NCBI GenBank assembly: GCA_046050105.1
Contig: JBJOQE010000012.1
Location: 1-25,232 of the forward strand
Length of the DNA: 25,232 bases
Source: JAYQPD01 sp046050105
GTDB taxonomy: Bacteria > Patescibacteriota > Minisyncoccia > Phycocordibacterales > UBA918
Reading direction: 5' to 3'
Of the stretch, positions 1 through 6,951 are shown in pieces. How positions within the stretch are numbered: the stretch's first letter is position 1; each line of letters opens with the position of its first letter. The translations under genes were made by a program, and so were the position numbers. A model generated the notes under the pieces. It searched no databases. It was not told the origin of the DNA and worked only from the letters and a program-made list of their open reading frames with translations.

Positions 1-1492
1 TACCAATGCCTGTATCGACGATAGAGACGACGGCCATATTGCCCGCGGTAAGCTCTAGCTCGATGGTCACTGTACCGGATGGAGTGTACTTGATGGAGTT
101 GTCGATAAGATTTTGGAGAATCTGACGCACTTTTCCCTCGTCGGCTTCAACGACGAGCGGTGAAAAAGTCTTAGGCTCAAAGAGAAGTTGGAGGTTACGC
201 TTCTCTGCATATTGTTTAAGCTCACCCCAGATTCGCTCGGTCAGTTCATGGAGCGAGAACACTGTGGGGTCATACTGCATAGTGCCGCTTTCTATGCGCG
301 AGACGTTCAAAAAGTCATTGATGGTCATGGCCATGTTTTGTACGGATTCCTCGATGTGTGCCAGAGGTTCGTAAAATTTTTCTGGTATAGGGCCGTAGGA
401 GCCGTCGCGCATGAGTTCTGCAAAGCCACGTATCGCGGTGAGTGGGGTGCGAAGCTGATGTGATGCGATGGAGACAAATTCACTCTTGGTACGGTCGAGG
501 TCTTGCAACCTGGCGTTCGCCGCTTTGAGGTCTGCAGCCATTTGCGCATTCATTTCTCTTCCCTCAATCTCACCGGCTACACTTTTAGCGAGAGGTCGTG
601 CGACGAGTATAAAGAGGACCAGCGTGCCCAAGATGATGATGTTGGCGTTCTCGGATTCGCGTATGAAGAGCAATGAACACAGAAGCAACCACAGCGACGC
701 CATAAAAGCATGGATGCTAAAGAGTTTGATATTAAAGACGTGGAATTTGATGATAAGGTAGGCCAACAATCCACTGAACAGTGGCGCACCAAGCAAGCCG
801 TACTGACCGATGTACCAGTTTTCTGTCATTAACTCGAGAGTATTTCCAAGTGAAAAAGTGACCAGAAACAACACGATGCCTATCGCAAAAATAGCAACGG
901 GCCGCTTCTCTTTGCGAGGGAGCACATCTTTCGTCGTGAGTGCATGTGAGGCAAAAAATATGATGAGGCACACATAAAAGAGTTCTACCGCGTATCCATA
1001 GAGCGCGAGTATTCCCTCAAATGCGTTACGGTCGCAATTGGTGAGGTCGAAGCCACTAAGCATGAGCGACGTGGGTGCCAGAATGATGGTAGGAAGTAGA
1101 GGTAGTATGTAGACCAATTTCTCTTCAGTACTGAGATCACGTTTAAACATGAACACGTATGCGAAATAGAACGCAAAGAAATAGACAAATGGCTCCACGA
1201 CATTGATGAGTGTCCATGCGTACATCACATAGCTTGGGTGTTCGGTTGCCCAGACTACCATGGAGCCGAGCACCCACAGCGCCAAGCTCACATTGGTACA
1301 AATAAGTAGGCGCGAAGCCAGGTTGTTTTTGAGTTTAATAAACACAAACAACGCAATGAGTAATGCGGGGATGGCACACCCAAGGTAGGTGTAGTAAAGA
1401 AATGGAGTGTATACGTTAGGTGATACCACTAAGAAGTGCGAAGGGAGCCATTCACAGGCTTGTATGAGTGTTTGTACGGAGGAGGTGTCCAT
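1..1492 (-). CDS. 7TM-sensor histidine kinase, 3' end cut by window edge
   Basis: Membrane-bound sensor kinase that should autophosphorylate a histidine and pass the phosphate to a response regulator. I translated 497 codons without a stop from the ATG at 1492; the frame runs off the window, so the end of the ATPase domain is missing. The N-terminal ~300 residues hold roughly seven to nine hydrophobic segments, resembling the HisKA_7TM type of sensor. A short helical linker (about 308-335) precedes the H box SIASHQLRTPLTA with phospho-acceptor His345. The N box LIDNSIKYTP is at 462-471 and the window ends in the G1 box DTGIG. It is clearly a paralogue of the kinase at 1671-3335, sharing for example FLNVSRIESG. 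It starts 9 bases after the stop of a 55-residue membrane protein, so all three are probably one operon. No response regulator is visible. Confidence 0.93.
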   Translation of the reverse strand, partial: MDTSSVQTLIQACEWLPSHFLVVSPNVYTPFLYYTYLGCAIPALLIALFVFIKLKNNLASRLLICTNVSLALWVLGSMVVWATEHPSYVMYAWTLINVVEPFVYFFAFYFAYVFMFKRDLSTEEKLVYILPLLPTIILAPTSLMLSGFDLTNCDRNAFEGILALYGYAVELFYVCLIIFFASHALTTKDVLPRKEKRPVAIFAIGIVLFLVTFSLGNTLELMTENWYIGQYGLLGAPLFSGLLAYLIIKFHVFNIKLFSIHAFMASLWLLLCSLLFIRESENANIIILGTLVLFILVARPLAKSVAGEIEGREMNAQMAADLKAANARLQDLDRTKSEFVSIASHQLRTPLTAIRGFAELMRDGSYGPIPEKFYEPLAHIEESVQNMAMTINDFLNVSRIESGTMQYDPTVFSLHELTERIWGELKQYAEKRNLQLLFEPKTFSPLVVEADEGKVRQILQNLIDNSIKYTPSGTVTIELELTAGNMAVVSIVDTGIG

Positions 1493-1501
1493 AGACGGTA
1501 C

Positions 1502-1669
1502 TTAATAAGTGCGCAGGTCGAGTGCGGCGGGTATGTCTTCATCGTGTGTGATGTATCGAAAGTCCTCTCTCACGATATATTTCACAAAGGCAATGATGCA
1601 GGTGATGAGTACCATCACCCCGAGAACGCAGAAGATGAGTTTGTCGATAGTGGGGTAATTTCTTTGCAT
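1502..1669 (-). CDS. 55-residue single-pass membrane protein between two histidine kinases
   Basis: Unrecognised small protein beginning MQRNYPTIDK. Residues about 9-34 form one hydrophobic helix (LIFCVLGVMVLITCIIAF core), followed by a charged tail ending ALDLRTY. Its ATG lies one base after the stop of the upstream kinase (junction TAATATG), and its own stop is 9 bases before the next kinase start, so it fills the space between the two kinases exactly. No Shine-Dalgarno is visible and translational coupling is likely. It could be a small subunit or modulator of the kinases, but that is inferred from position alone. A longer frame upstream (to 1798) runs inside the kinase gene and is a shadow. 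Confidence 0.7.
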   Translation of the reverse strand: MQRNYPTIDKLIFCVLGVMVLITCIIAFVKYIVREDFRYITHDEDIPAALDLRTY

Positions 1670-1670
1670 A

Positions 1671-3335
1671 TTAGCGAGCGAGCGGTAGTTCGATGGTGAA
1701 GGTAGATCCTTTCCCCTCTCCTTCTGAAGTTGCGGTGAGGGTGCCACCCATGGCCTCAAGCATCTGCTTCCCAATGTAGAGTCCGAGCCCAGTACCAAAG
1801 ACGTTCACGGTATTGGCATTTTTTGCACGTATGAATTTTCCAAAGAGACTCTGCTGTGTCTCCGGAGACATACCTACACCGGTATCTACCACCATGATGC
1901 GTGCTTTCTTCGCCTTCACATCTTCTTGTGCGACGATGGAAATAGTGCCTTTTGGTGTGTACTTGAGAGCGTTGTCCACGACGTTCTGGATCACTTGACG
2001 GAGCTTGCCGTTATCTGCACTTACTTTCATGTCAGTGTCAGCATCGGAACGAAACACCAACACCAAGCCCTTCTTTATTGCGGCGGGGCGTAGGTCATCC
2101 GCAATACGTGAAGCGATTTCCTTAAGTGAAAACGTGGTGATGTCGTATTTCATCGAGCCACTTTCTATGCGCGAGACGTTCAGGAAGTCATCGATTGAGA
2201 GCGCCATAAAGCGCGACGAATCTTCAATGCGGTTGAGGGGTTCACGCATTTTTTCGGGTATGTTTCCGTAGGTGCCATCGGTCAGAAGTGACGCGTAACC
2301 ACGGATAGCGGTAAGTGGTGACCGGAGCTGATGAGAGGCAATAGAGACGAATTCAGTTTTCATCTTATCAAGCTCCTTGAGACGAACATTTGCTTCGGCT
2401 AGCTGCTTAGCCAGGTCTGCATTTCGTTCCTTCTCAGCGATTTCTTTCCGCACACTCTTCACGAGGAAAAATCCAAAAATTGACACAAGAAGTGCAGTGA
2501 GCACCTTGATGACAAGTTCTGTGGTGCTAGAGTAGAAGATTGCTTGCGCACCTACCATGAGCGTGAGTGAGACTACAAGAGCTTGAGCAGCAACGAGCTT
2601 AACATTGAAAGCAGAGTATTTAACGATAAGGTATGCAAGCGATCCTATGAATACCGTCATACCAAATAGACCATAATTCTCGTATGTATAATTTTCTGTT
2701 TGCTCAGAAATATATCCTGCAATGAGGAATGAGTATATGAAACTTAGGGTACCAACTCCCAGTATGGCAATTTCAATACGTCTTGAAGCGTATTTAGACT
2801 GCGCCAATCGAAGAATAAGGTACCCGAGTATTAAAAGTGCAAAAATTGCTTTGACGGTCCGTACGTACTGAATGTAAATATTATTTTCAATAGCAATACA
2901 TTCTTGTGCATCATATCCAAGTAGATATAGTTCTGTGTTTGCAAGTATGCCAATAGGTAGCAGCGGCACGAACAATACAATGATGTGCCACCATGCGAGG
3001 TCTCGTTTTTCAATATAGACTATTGTGAAGCAAAGCGTCAAAAGAAAGAGAAGTACGCTGAATATCTCAATACTCGACCAGGCTGCCATTAAAATATGTG
3101 CCTGCGCGTAACCGAACCAGATGATGAGATTCAAGACTGCCCAGATGCCAAAACACGTGCTTATAAGAAGTAGAATCCTCGCGAGCGAAGATTTCGGATT
3201 GCGCAGTATTACGAAAAAAGATAAAACAAGCGCAGTGAGTACTGTGGCGATATGTGAGTACAGCAAAAGATTTTGAAGTTCTGCTACATACTCTGCACAG
3301 TAAGCAATACTAGAACTGAGATTGTAAGTTCCCAT
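1671..3335 (-). CDS. 7TM-sensor histidine kinase, complete
   Basis: Complete 554-residue sensor kinase. The first ~295 residues carry about eight to nine hydrophobic segments in the style of the HisKA_7TM sensor region. A charged coiled-coil-like linker (296-328) follows, then the H box SIASHQLRSPLTAIRG with His335. The catalytic ATPase domain has N box VVDNALKYTP (452-461), G1 DTGVGMS (484-490), a phenylalanine-containing lid FGKFIRA (498-504) and G2 GTGLGLYIGKQM. All residues needed for autokinase activity are present. It is the first gene of a three-gene unit with a 55-residue membrane protein and a second, paralogous kinase. There is no cytoplasmic PAS or HAMP domain, so the signal is probably sensed in or just outside the membrane; the ligand is unknown. 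Confidence 0.95.
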   Translation of the reverse strand: MGTYNLSSSIAYCAEYVAELQNLLLYSHIATVLTALVLSFFVILRNPKSSLARILLLISTCFGIWAVLNLIIWFGYAQAHILMAAWSSIEIFSVLLFLLTLCFTIVYIEKRDLAWWHIIVLFVPLLPIGILANTELYLLGYDAQECIAIENNIYIQYVRTVKAIFALLILGYLILRLAQSKYASRRIEIAILGVGTLSFIYSFLIAGYISEQTENYTYENYGLFGMTVFIGSLAYLIVKYSAFNVKLVAAQALVVSLTLMVGAQAIFYSSTTELVIKVLTALLVSIFGFFLVKSVRKEIAEKERNADLAKQLAEANVRLKELDKMKTEFVSIASHQLRSPLTAIRGYASLLTDGTYGNIPEKMREPLNRIEDSSRFMALSIDDFLNVSRIESGSMKYDITTFSLKEIASRIADDLRPAAIKKGLVLVFRSDADTDMKVSADNGKLRQVIQNVVDNALKYTPKGTISIVAQEDVKAKKARIMVVDTGVGMSPETQQSLFGKFIRAKNANTVNVFGTGLGLYIGKQMLEAMGGTLTATSEGEGKGSTFTIELPLAR

Positions 3336-3346
3336 AGGTTACACCT

Positions 3347-3352
3347 ATTGTA
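3347..3352 (-). promoter_or_regulatory. Possible -10 box close to the kinase start
   Basis: On the minus strand TACAAT lies 11 bases before the ATG at 3335, the spacing seen at other putative leaderless starts in this window. No convincing -35 box lies 16-18 bases upstream, and the preceding gene ends only 41 bases away, so read-through from that gene is an alternative. Confidence 0.3.
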
Positions 3353-3376
3353 CTCGAGATACTTGTATAATATCTA

Positions 3377-4156
3377 TCATATCCCCATAGAATCAATGTC
3401 ATCGGTATGATACTGAAGCCAGTTTGTGTCGCGCTCATCTTTGATCGGAAGAATGGGAAATATGAGCGGTTTGATACCGAAGCGAGATTTGAGTTCCAGA
3501 AACGAAGGGGCAACTTTCTCTTGAAAAAATACTTGTTCCGCAGGATCATTGAGTAAAAAGTTCTCAAATAATACTCCCCGAGTAAGGAAGAGTGCCAGAA
3601 AACCAGTGTAGTAATGAGGGTACGCACTCCGAACAGTTTCAAACCAAGTAGTGATGTCCTGCTTTTTCCCAGCGTGCTCAGGGTAGACTCTCGAGAATAA
3701 TTCAGTGTGATGATCAAGGAGCGAAGTGTCGTTATTCAGTAGTTTTACGTCGCGCAATCGTGCCCCTTCCCAAGTCTGAAAATCAATCAGTGTTTTTGTC
3801 TTACGAATGTGCGGTCTTTGTCTATCGAAGCTGCGTAATTTTGCAGCAAAAAGCTTTTCTTTACTTCTCGATACAAACTTATCTGGGAATTCTAAGAATA
3901 ACGGTTCTAAATCAAATATTTTAATGATATCAAGGAAGTATTTTGTCTCAATATTTGGCGTTATGATTGGTCGTGAGAAAAAAGCGTACTGTTTATGCTG
4001 ATCTGGTAAAAAATCTGGTGCATTTGCTTTAAGAAAATCACTGACGGCTGCCTGAAGCTTGCTATCGCACTGCCTTCTCTTAAGTTCATCGCGAATTTCT
4101 TCCACAGAAGAATAGATGTCGGAAGGCTTGATCTCGCGGTTACTATTCTCCTCCAT
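3377..4156 (-). CDS. Hypothetical protein, 259 residues
   Basis: I do not recognise a family. The protein is soluble-looking, with many charged residues and no signal peptide or long hydrophobic helix. Residues 1-45 look helical (SSVEEIRDELKRRQ), and the rest is rich in Phe, Leu and Asp with a mixed alpha/beta look (IIKIFDLEPLFLEFPDKF, PLIFPILPIKDERD). The start codon lies inside the end of the upstream cysteine-rich protein gene (14-base overlap), so the two are very probably translated together. GGAGGAG directly follows the ATG as the Glu codons rather than preceding it. The next gene downstream is a histidine kinase, 41 bases away. The open frame and overlap make it a convincing gene; its role is unknown. 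Confidence 0.85.
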   Translation of the reverse strand: MEENSNREIKPSDIYSSVEEIRDELKRRQCDSKLQAAVSDFLKANAPDFLPDQHKQYAFFSRPIITPNIETKYFLDIIKIFDLEPLFLEFPDKFVSRSKEKLFAAKLRSFDRQRPHIRKTKTLIDFQTWEGARLRDVKLLNNDTSLLDHHTELFSRVYPEHAGKKQDITTWFETVRSAYPHYYTGFLALFLTRGVLFENFLLNDPAEQVFFQEKVAPSFLELKSRFGIKPLIFPILPIKDERDTNWLQYHTDDIDSMGI

Positions 4157-4541
4157 ATTCTTGTGAGCAACTGCTGTCTATTTCTAGCTTGGCAAGTGAT
4201 TCCTCACTGCAAAAAATCTGTTCACATTGCACCTGTGGATTTTCAATTTCCGCATTTTCAGCGCAAAGGGCCACAAGACAACTGCCATCGTCTGGGTTGC
4301 AGTGTGACTCGATTCTTCCTGAAACATTAGCAATGGCAAAAAAAGACTCACACGCACCGTCTGCAACCACATCACACGCCGATGTATCTGTGAAGCATGA
4401 AGAAATGCCGGGATCACATGGTACATAAAAGACTGTTGTGTAATCACGCAACATTGCGTATTTGTAGAATGTCGATGTCGTTGCAAACACAACAAATACA
4501 ACAATTAACGCAATGATTATATTCTTTGTGAATGTCAGCAT
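4143..4541 (-). CDS. Cysteine-rich membrane-anchored or secreted protein
   Basis: A 132-residue protein with an N-terminal hydrophobic helix (about 8-24, IIIALIVVFVVFATTS) that can act as a signal anchor. The rest should face outward. It contains ten cysteines (42, 49, 56, 64, 81, 88, 93, 106, 111, 125), an even number in a hydrophilic acidic domain, which suggests up to five disulfides. No known domain is recognised. The 3' end overlaps the next gene by 14 bases. A terminator of the preceding gene ends about 60 bases upstream, so this gene probably opens its own transcription unit. TATACT on the minus strand near 4585-4590 could be a -10 box but lacks a good -35 partner. No Shine-Dalgarno is visible. 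Confidence 0.82.
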   Translation of the reverse strand: MLTFTKNIIIALIVVFVVFATTSTFYKYAMLRDYTTVFYVPCDPGISSCFTDTSACDVVADGACESFFAIANVSGRIESHCNPDDGSCLVALCAENAEIENPQVQCEQIFCSEESLAKLEIDSSCSQEYGGE

Positions 4542-4602
4542 ATTGCTTTTATTTTTACTGCATCATGATTGGTGGTGCTATAGGTAGTATACCGTAAAGC
4601 AA

Positions 4603-4630
4603 AAACGCGCGAAATACATTTCGCGCGTTT
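4603..4630 (-). terminator. Intrinsic terminator after the gene at 4634-5194
   Basis: A perfect 12-bp inverted repeat (AAACGCGCGAAA and its complement) with a 4-base loop starts 4 bases after a stop codon. On the minus strand it is followed by a TTTTT run. The symmetric A-run could also stop plus-strand transcription, but no plus-strand gene needs it. Confidence 0.85.
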
Positions 4631-4633
4631 ACT

Positions 4634-5194
4634 TCATGTGGCGTACCGTTCAATTAGCCAGGGCACAAAGCGGATGAACTCAATTGTTGCGAGCCATCCA
4701 GACGTCCAGAGTGCATTTGAGTACAGGACACTCAGATTAAATATCACCCAATCACGACGTGAAAAGCCGTTGTACTTCTCCGAACCTTTTCGGAGAAAGA
4801 TGGTTGAATATACTGGGTCGTAAATTGCAAAGATGAGAAATGCTGCGACATCACCCAGGCTTGCAATACGTGAGCACCAACTTGACTTGGGGTCAGCGTT
4901 CTCACGTATTACTTTCAAAGCCTCAAGACCAAGCCAGTCTTTCTCAGTATAGTCGTAGTATTTAATGAAACTGAACGATAATAACCAAGAGAGGATGCTC
5001 ATCACGCCGAACGTGAGTAGTGCACCGTCGTAGAGCGTTAGACCAAACCGATCCGAAGTGAAAAGTTCGGTCATGTAGGCGTAGAATGGGTAGTCGAATG
5101 CCCAATTTACGAAACCTAGACCGATGGTTCCTGATATTCCTGTCAATCCGCGCACCCACAAAGGAGTGGGCGTCTCTTGCTGTTTGTGAGACAT
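4634..5194 (-). CDS. Hypothetical multi-pass membrane protein, 186 residues
   Basis: Unrecognised protein with about four or five hydrophobic stretches separated by charged, aromatic-rich loops (for example IGLGFVNWAFDYPFYAYM, LTFGVMSILSWLLSFSFI, VAAFLIFAIYDPVY, and the C-terminal LATIEFIRFVPWLI). I chose the ATG at 5194 (MSHKQQ) because AGGAGG sits 5 bases upstream; a TTG five codons earlier would place the Shine-Dalgarno inside the gene. It has its own consensus-like promoter (TTGACT-16-TATAAT) and its own terminator, so it is probably monocistronic. Strong Shine-Dalgarno use contrasts with the nearly leaderless genes nearby. Function unknown. Confidence 0.83.
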   Translation of the reverse strand: MSHKQQETPTPLWVRGLTGISGTIGLGFVNWAFDYPFYAYMTELFTSDRFGLTLYDGALLTFGVMSILSWLLSFSFIKYYDYTEKDWLGLEALKVIRENADPKSSWCSRIASLGDVAAFLIFAIYDPVYSTIFLRKGSEKYNGFSRRDWVIFNLSVLYSNALWTSGWLATIEFIRFVPWLIERYAT

Positions 5195-5227
5195 TTTCTC
5201 CTCCTTCAAAGGACGTAATCTGAGAGT

Positions 5228-5255
5228 ATTATATCACGATGTGTGGAATAGTCAA
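5228..5255 (-). promoter_or_regulatory. Sigma-70-type promoter for the membrane protein at 4634-5194
   Basis: Minus strand: TTGACT (5250-5255), 16-base spacer, TATAAT (5228-5233). Transcription should start near 5221, giving a leader of about 27 bases that contains AAGGAGG. The -35 box abuts the hairpin at 5256-5277. Confidence 0.82.
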
Positions 5256-5277
5256 CAAGCGCTCTGGTGAGCGCTTG
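5256..5277 (-). terminator. Probable terminator hairpin of the gene at 5324-5803
   Basis: Perfect 9-bp stem (CAAGCGCTC) with a 4-base loop, about 46 bases after the stop codon at 5324. On the minus strand it is followed by TTGACTATT, a poor U-tract, so termination may be leaky or need a factor. It directly touches the next gene's -35 box. Confidence 0.5.
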
Positions 5278-5323
5278 TGTCGAGTTTGTATGACTAAGTT
5301 CTGCTCTGTGCGGATGAGTGAAC

Positions 5324-5803
5324 CTAAAACACAATCATGATGCCGACAAGGGGCAAAATAAGCCACCAGAAGAAGTATTCTTGGGGTGCAAAGAGTGAAC
5401 CGATGCGTGCGCCGGGGTCGATGAGGTTGGTGATGGGGAGAACGTGATAGCTAAACGACATAATGAGCGCTGTAGCCAAGAGCGAAAGTATCACCTTCTT
5501 CCCTATGCCTTCAATAGCCGTTTCGTCGAACATACGGGAGAGGAGGCGCTCAAAGAGTATGCTTCCAAACGCCGTAAAGAGCGCGAAGAAGAGCATGCGT
5601 ACCGCGTGCTCTGACATAAATGAGAGTGAGCGTATCGCAGCGTCGTAATACGGAAATTCAACCGAAATAAGGAGAGCTATGTAGAGGCCAAACACAAGCG
5701 ATAAGAGCGCGCGCTGCCCGCGCACAATCGCGTATGCAAAAAGTGCAGTAAAAACCAGAAGCAATGCTGAGAGCTCTTTCGTCAAACCGATGAGTAGTTC
5801 CAT
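5324..5803 (-). CDS. Hypothetical four-helix membrane protein, 159 residues
   Basis: Unrecognised integral membrane protein. Hydrophobic segments lie at about 10-28 (LSALLLVFTALFAYAIV), 33-50, 67-85 (AVRMLFFALFTAFGSILF), 104-120 and 140-159, and the protein ends in the membrane with GIMIVF. The size and helix layout recall CvpA-type membrane proteins, but I see no diagnostic motif. It starts 8 bases after the dnaJ stop. A TATAAT that contains the dnaJ stop codon lies 7 bases before its ATG, so it can be transcribed separately from the chaperones as well as by read-through. Confidence 0.8.
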   Translation of the reverse strand: MELLIGLTKELSALLLVFTALFAYAIVRGQRALLSLVFGLYIALLISVEFPYYDAAIRSLSFMSEHAVRMLFFALFTAFGSILFERLLSRMFDETAIEGIGKKVILSLLATALIMSFSYHVLPITNLIDPGARIGSLFAPQEYFFWWLILPLVGIMIVF

Positions 5804-5810
5804 CAGGAGT

Positions 5811-5840
5811 ATTATATCCCCTCTGCACGCAACTCTTCAA
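5811..5840 (-). promoter_or_regulatory. Promoter inside the 3' end of dnaJ
   Basis: Minus strand: TTGAAG (5835-5840), 18-base spacer, TATAAT (5811-5816), with the next ATG 7 bases later. The TAA stop of dnaJ is part of the TATAAT. The predicted transcript starts at or within a base or two of the ATG, so it would be leaderless. Confidence 0.6.
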
Positions 5841-6897
5841 TGAGTCGTTTCGCATTTCTCGAAAGTTTCTGTGGTGTATCGATCACAACTCGCACTAGAA
5901 AGTCGCCACGAGACGAGCTGTGCGGCACGCCTCTTCCTTTGATGCGGAGCACCTCACCCGCCTTTATGCCGGACGGTATGGAGAGCTTCACTTCACCATC
6001 AAGTGTTTTAAGTGGGTATGATGCGCCCAAGATGGCATCGGTGACTTTGATGGTGAGATTCATCTTCAAATCTTTTCCATCGCGAATGATGTGTGCGTGC
6101 TTTGCGACGTGGATTTTGACGTAGAGGTCACCTGGCGTACCGTTCTTCACAGCTTCGCCACGTGATGTAAGACGAATCATCTCACCTGCAGAAATGCCCG
6201 CAGGAATTTTAAGCTCGATTTCTTCTTCGGTACGCTTCACGCCACGACCGGCACAGTCTTTGCAGGAGTCTTTTGGAATCTTCCCCTTTCCTTCACACTT
6301 TTCACACGGACGTACGGTCGTGAATGTGCCAAGCACAGACTGACGGTTCTCGCGGATCTTTCCATTGCCGTTGCAGTGTGTGCAGGTGATGAACTCTGTT
6401 CCTACTGCTGCTCCGCTTCCCTTGCAGGTACCGCACGCAGCAGCTTTGGTGAGAAGTACTTTACGGGTCACGCCGAAGACGCTTTCTTCAAACGAAAGCT
6501 CCATGTCTATTGAGATGTCGCGACCGCGTGGCGCAGCGCTTCCCTGCCCGCGGCCCCCAAACATATCGCCAAAGCCGTTCATGAGGTCACCGAGGTCAAA
6601 CTCGAAACCTTGGCCGTTACCGCCAAAGCCCTGCTGGAACTGCGACCAATCGAAACCACCGAAGCCACCACCTTGGCCACCGCCATTGCCACTAAACGAA
6701 CGACCGTAGGCATCGTATTCAGAACGCTTCTTTTCGTCGCCAAGGACCGCATACGCCTCACTCAATTCTTTAAACTTTGCTTCGTCACCGCCTTTCTTGT
6801 CGGGATGGTACTTTGAAGCAAGCTTTCGAAAAGCCTTCTTAACGTCGTCGTGTGACGCCGTGCGCTCGATGCCCAAAATTTCATAATAGTCCTTCAT
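5812..6897 (-). CDS. dnaJ: Chaperone DnaJ (Hsp40)
   Basis: Co-chaperone that delivers unfolded proteins to DnaK and stimulates its ATPase. The 361-residue protein has every canonical part. The J domain (1-65) has HPD at 31-33. A Gly/Phe-rich linker spans about 68-122. The zinc-finger domain has four CxxCxGxG repeats (Cys155/158, 172/175, 198/201, 212/215), and a C-terminal substrate-binding and dimerisation region (~225-345) follows. It lies downstream of dnaK with a 54-base gap containing a 12-bp hairpin. A CATACT with an upstream TGG (extended -10 style) 8 bases before its ATG hints at an extra internal promoter, unproven. No Shine-Dalgarno is visible. Confidence 0.98.
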   Translation of the reverse strand: MKDYYEILGIERTASHDDVKKAFRKLASKYHPDKKGGDEAKFKELSEAYAVLGDEKKRSEYDAYGRSFSGNGGGQGGGFGGFDWSQFQQGFGGNGQGFEFDLGDLMNGFGDMFGGRGQGSAAPRGRDISIDMELSFEESVFGVTRKVLLTKAAACGTCKGSGAAVGTEFITCTHCNGNGKIRENRQSVLGTFTTVRPCEKCEGKGKIPKDSCKDCAGRGVKRTEEEIELKIPAGISAGEMIRLTSRGEAVKNGTPGDLYVKIHVAKHAHIIRDGKDLKMNLTIKVTDAILGASYPLKTLDGEVKLSIPSGIKAGEVLRIKGRGVPHSSSRGDFLVRVVIDTPQKLSRNAKRLIEELRAEGI

Positions 6898-6916
6898 AGG
6901 TGGTCAGTATGCCATG

Positions 6917-6944
6917 AATCGACACATCATGCGATGTGTCGATT
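6917..6944 (-). other. 12-bp hairpin between dnaK and dnaJ
   Basis: Perfect inverted repeat (AATCGACACATC and complement) with a 4-base loop in the dnaK-dnaJ gap. The T-run lies on the plus-strand side only; in the transcribed minus direction the hairpin is preceded by AAAA and followed by CATGGC, so it is not a standard terminator for dnaK. It could slow polymerase, mark RNA cleavage or stabilise the dnaK 3' end, setting a lower dnaJ level. Confidence 0.6.
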
Positions 6945-6951
6945 TTTGACT

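Noticed and set aside
3310..3717. 135-residue minus-strand frame crossing the kinase start
   Set aside because: It overlaps the 259-residue gene and the kinase start in another frame and has no protein-like features.
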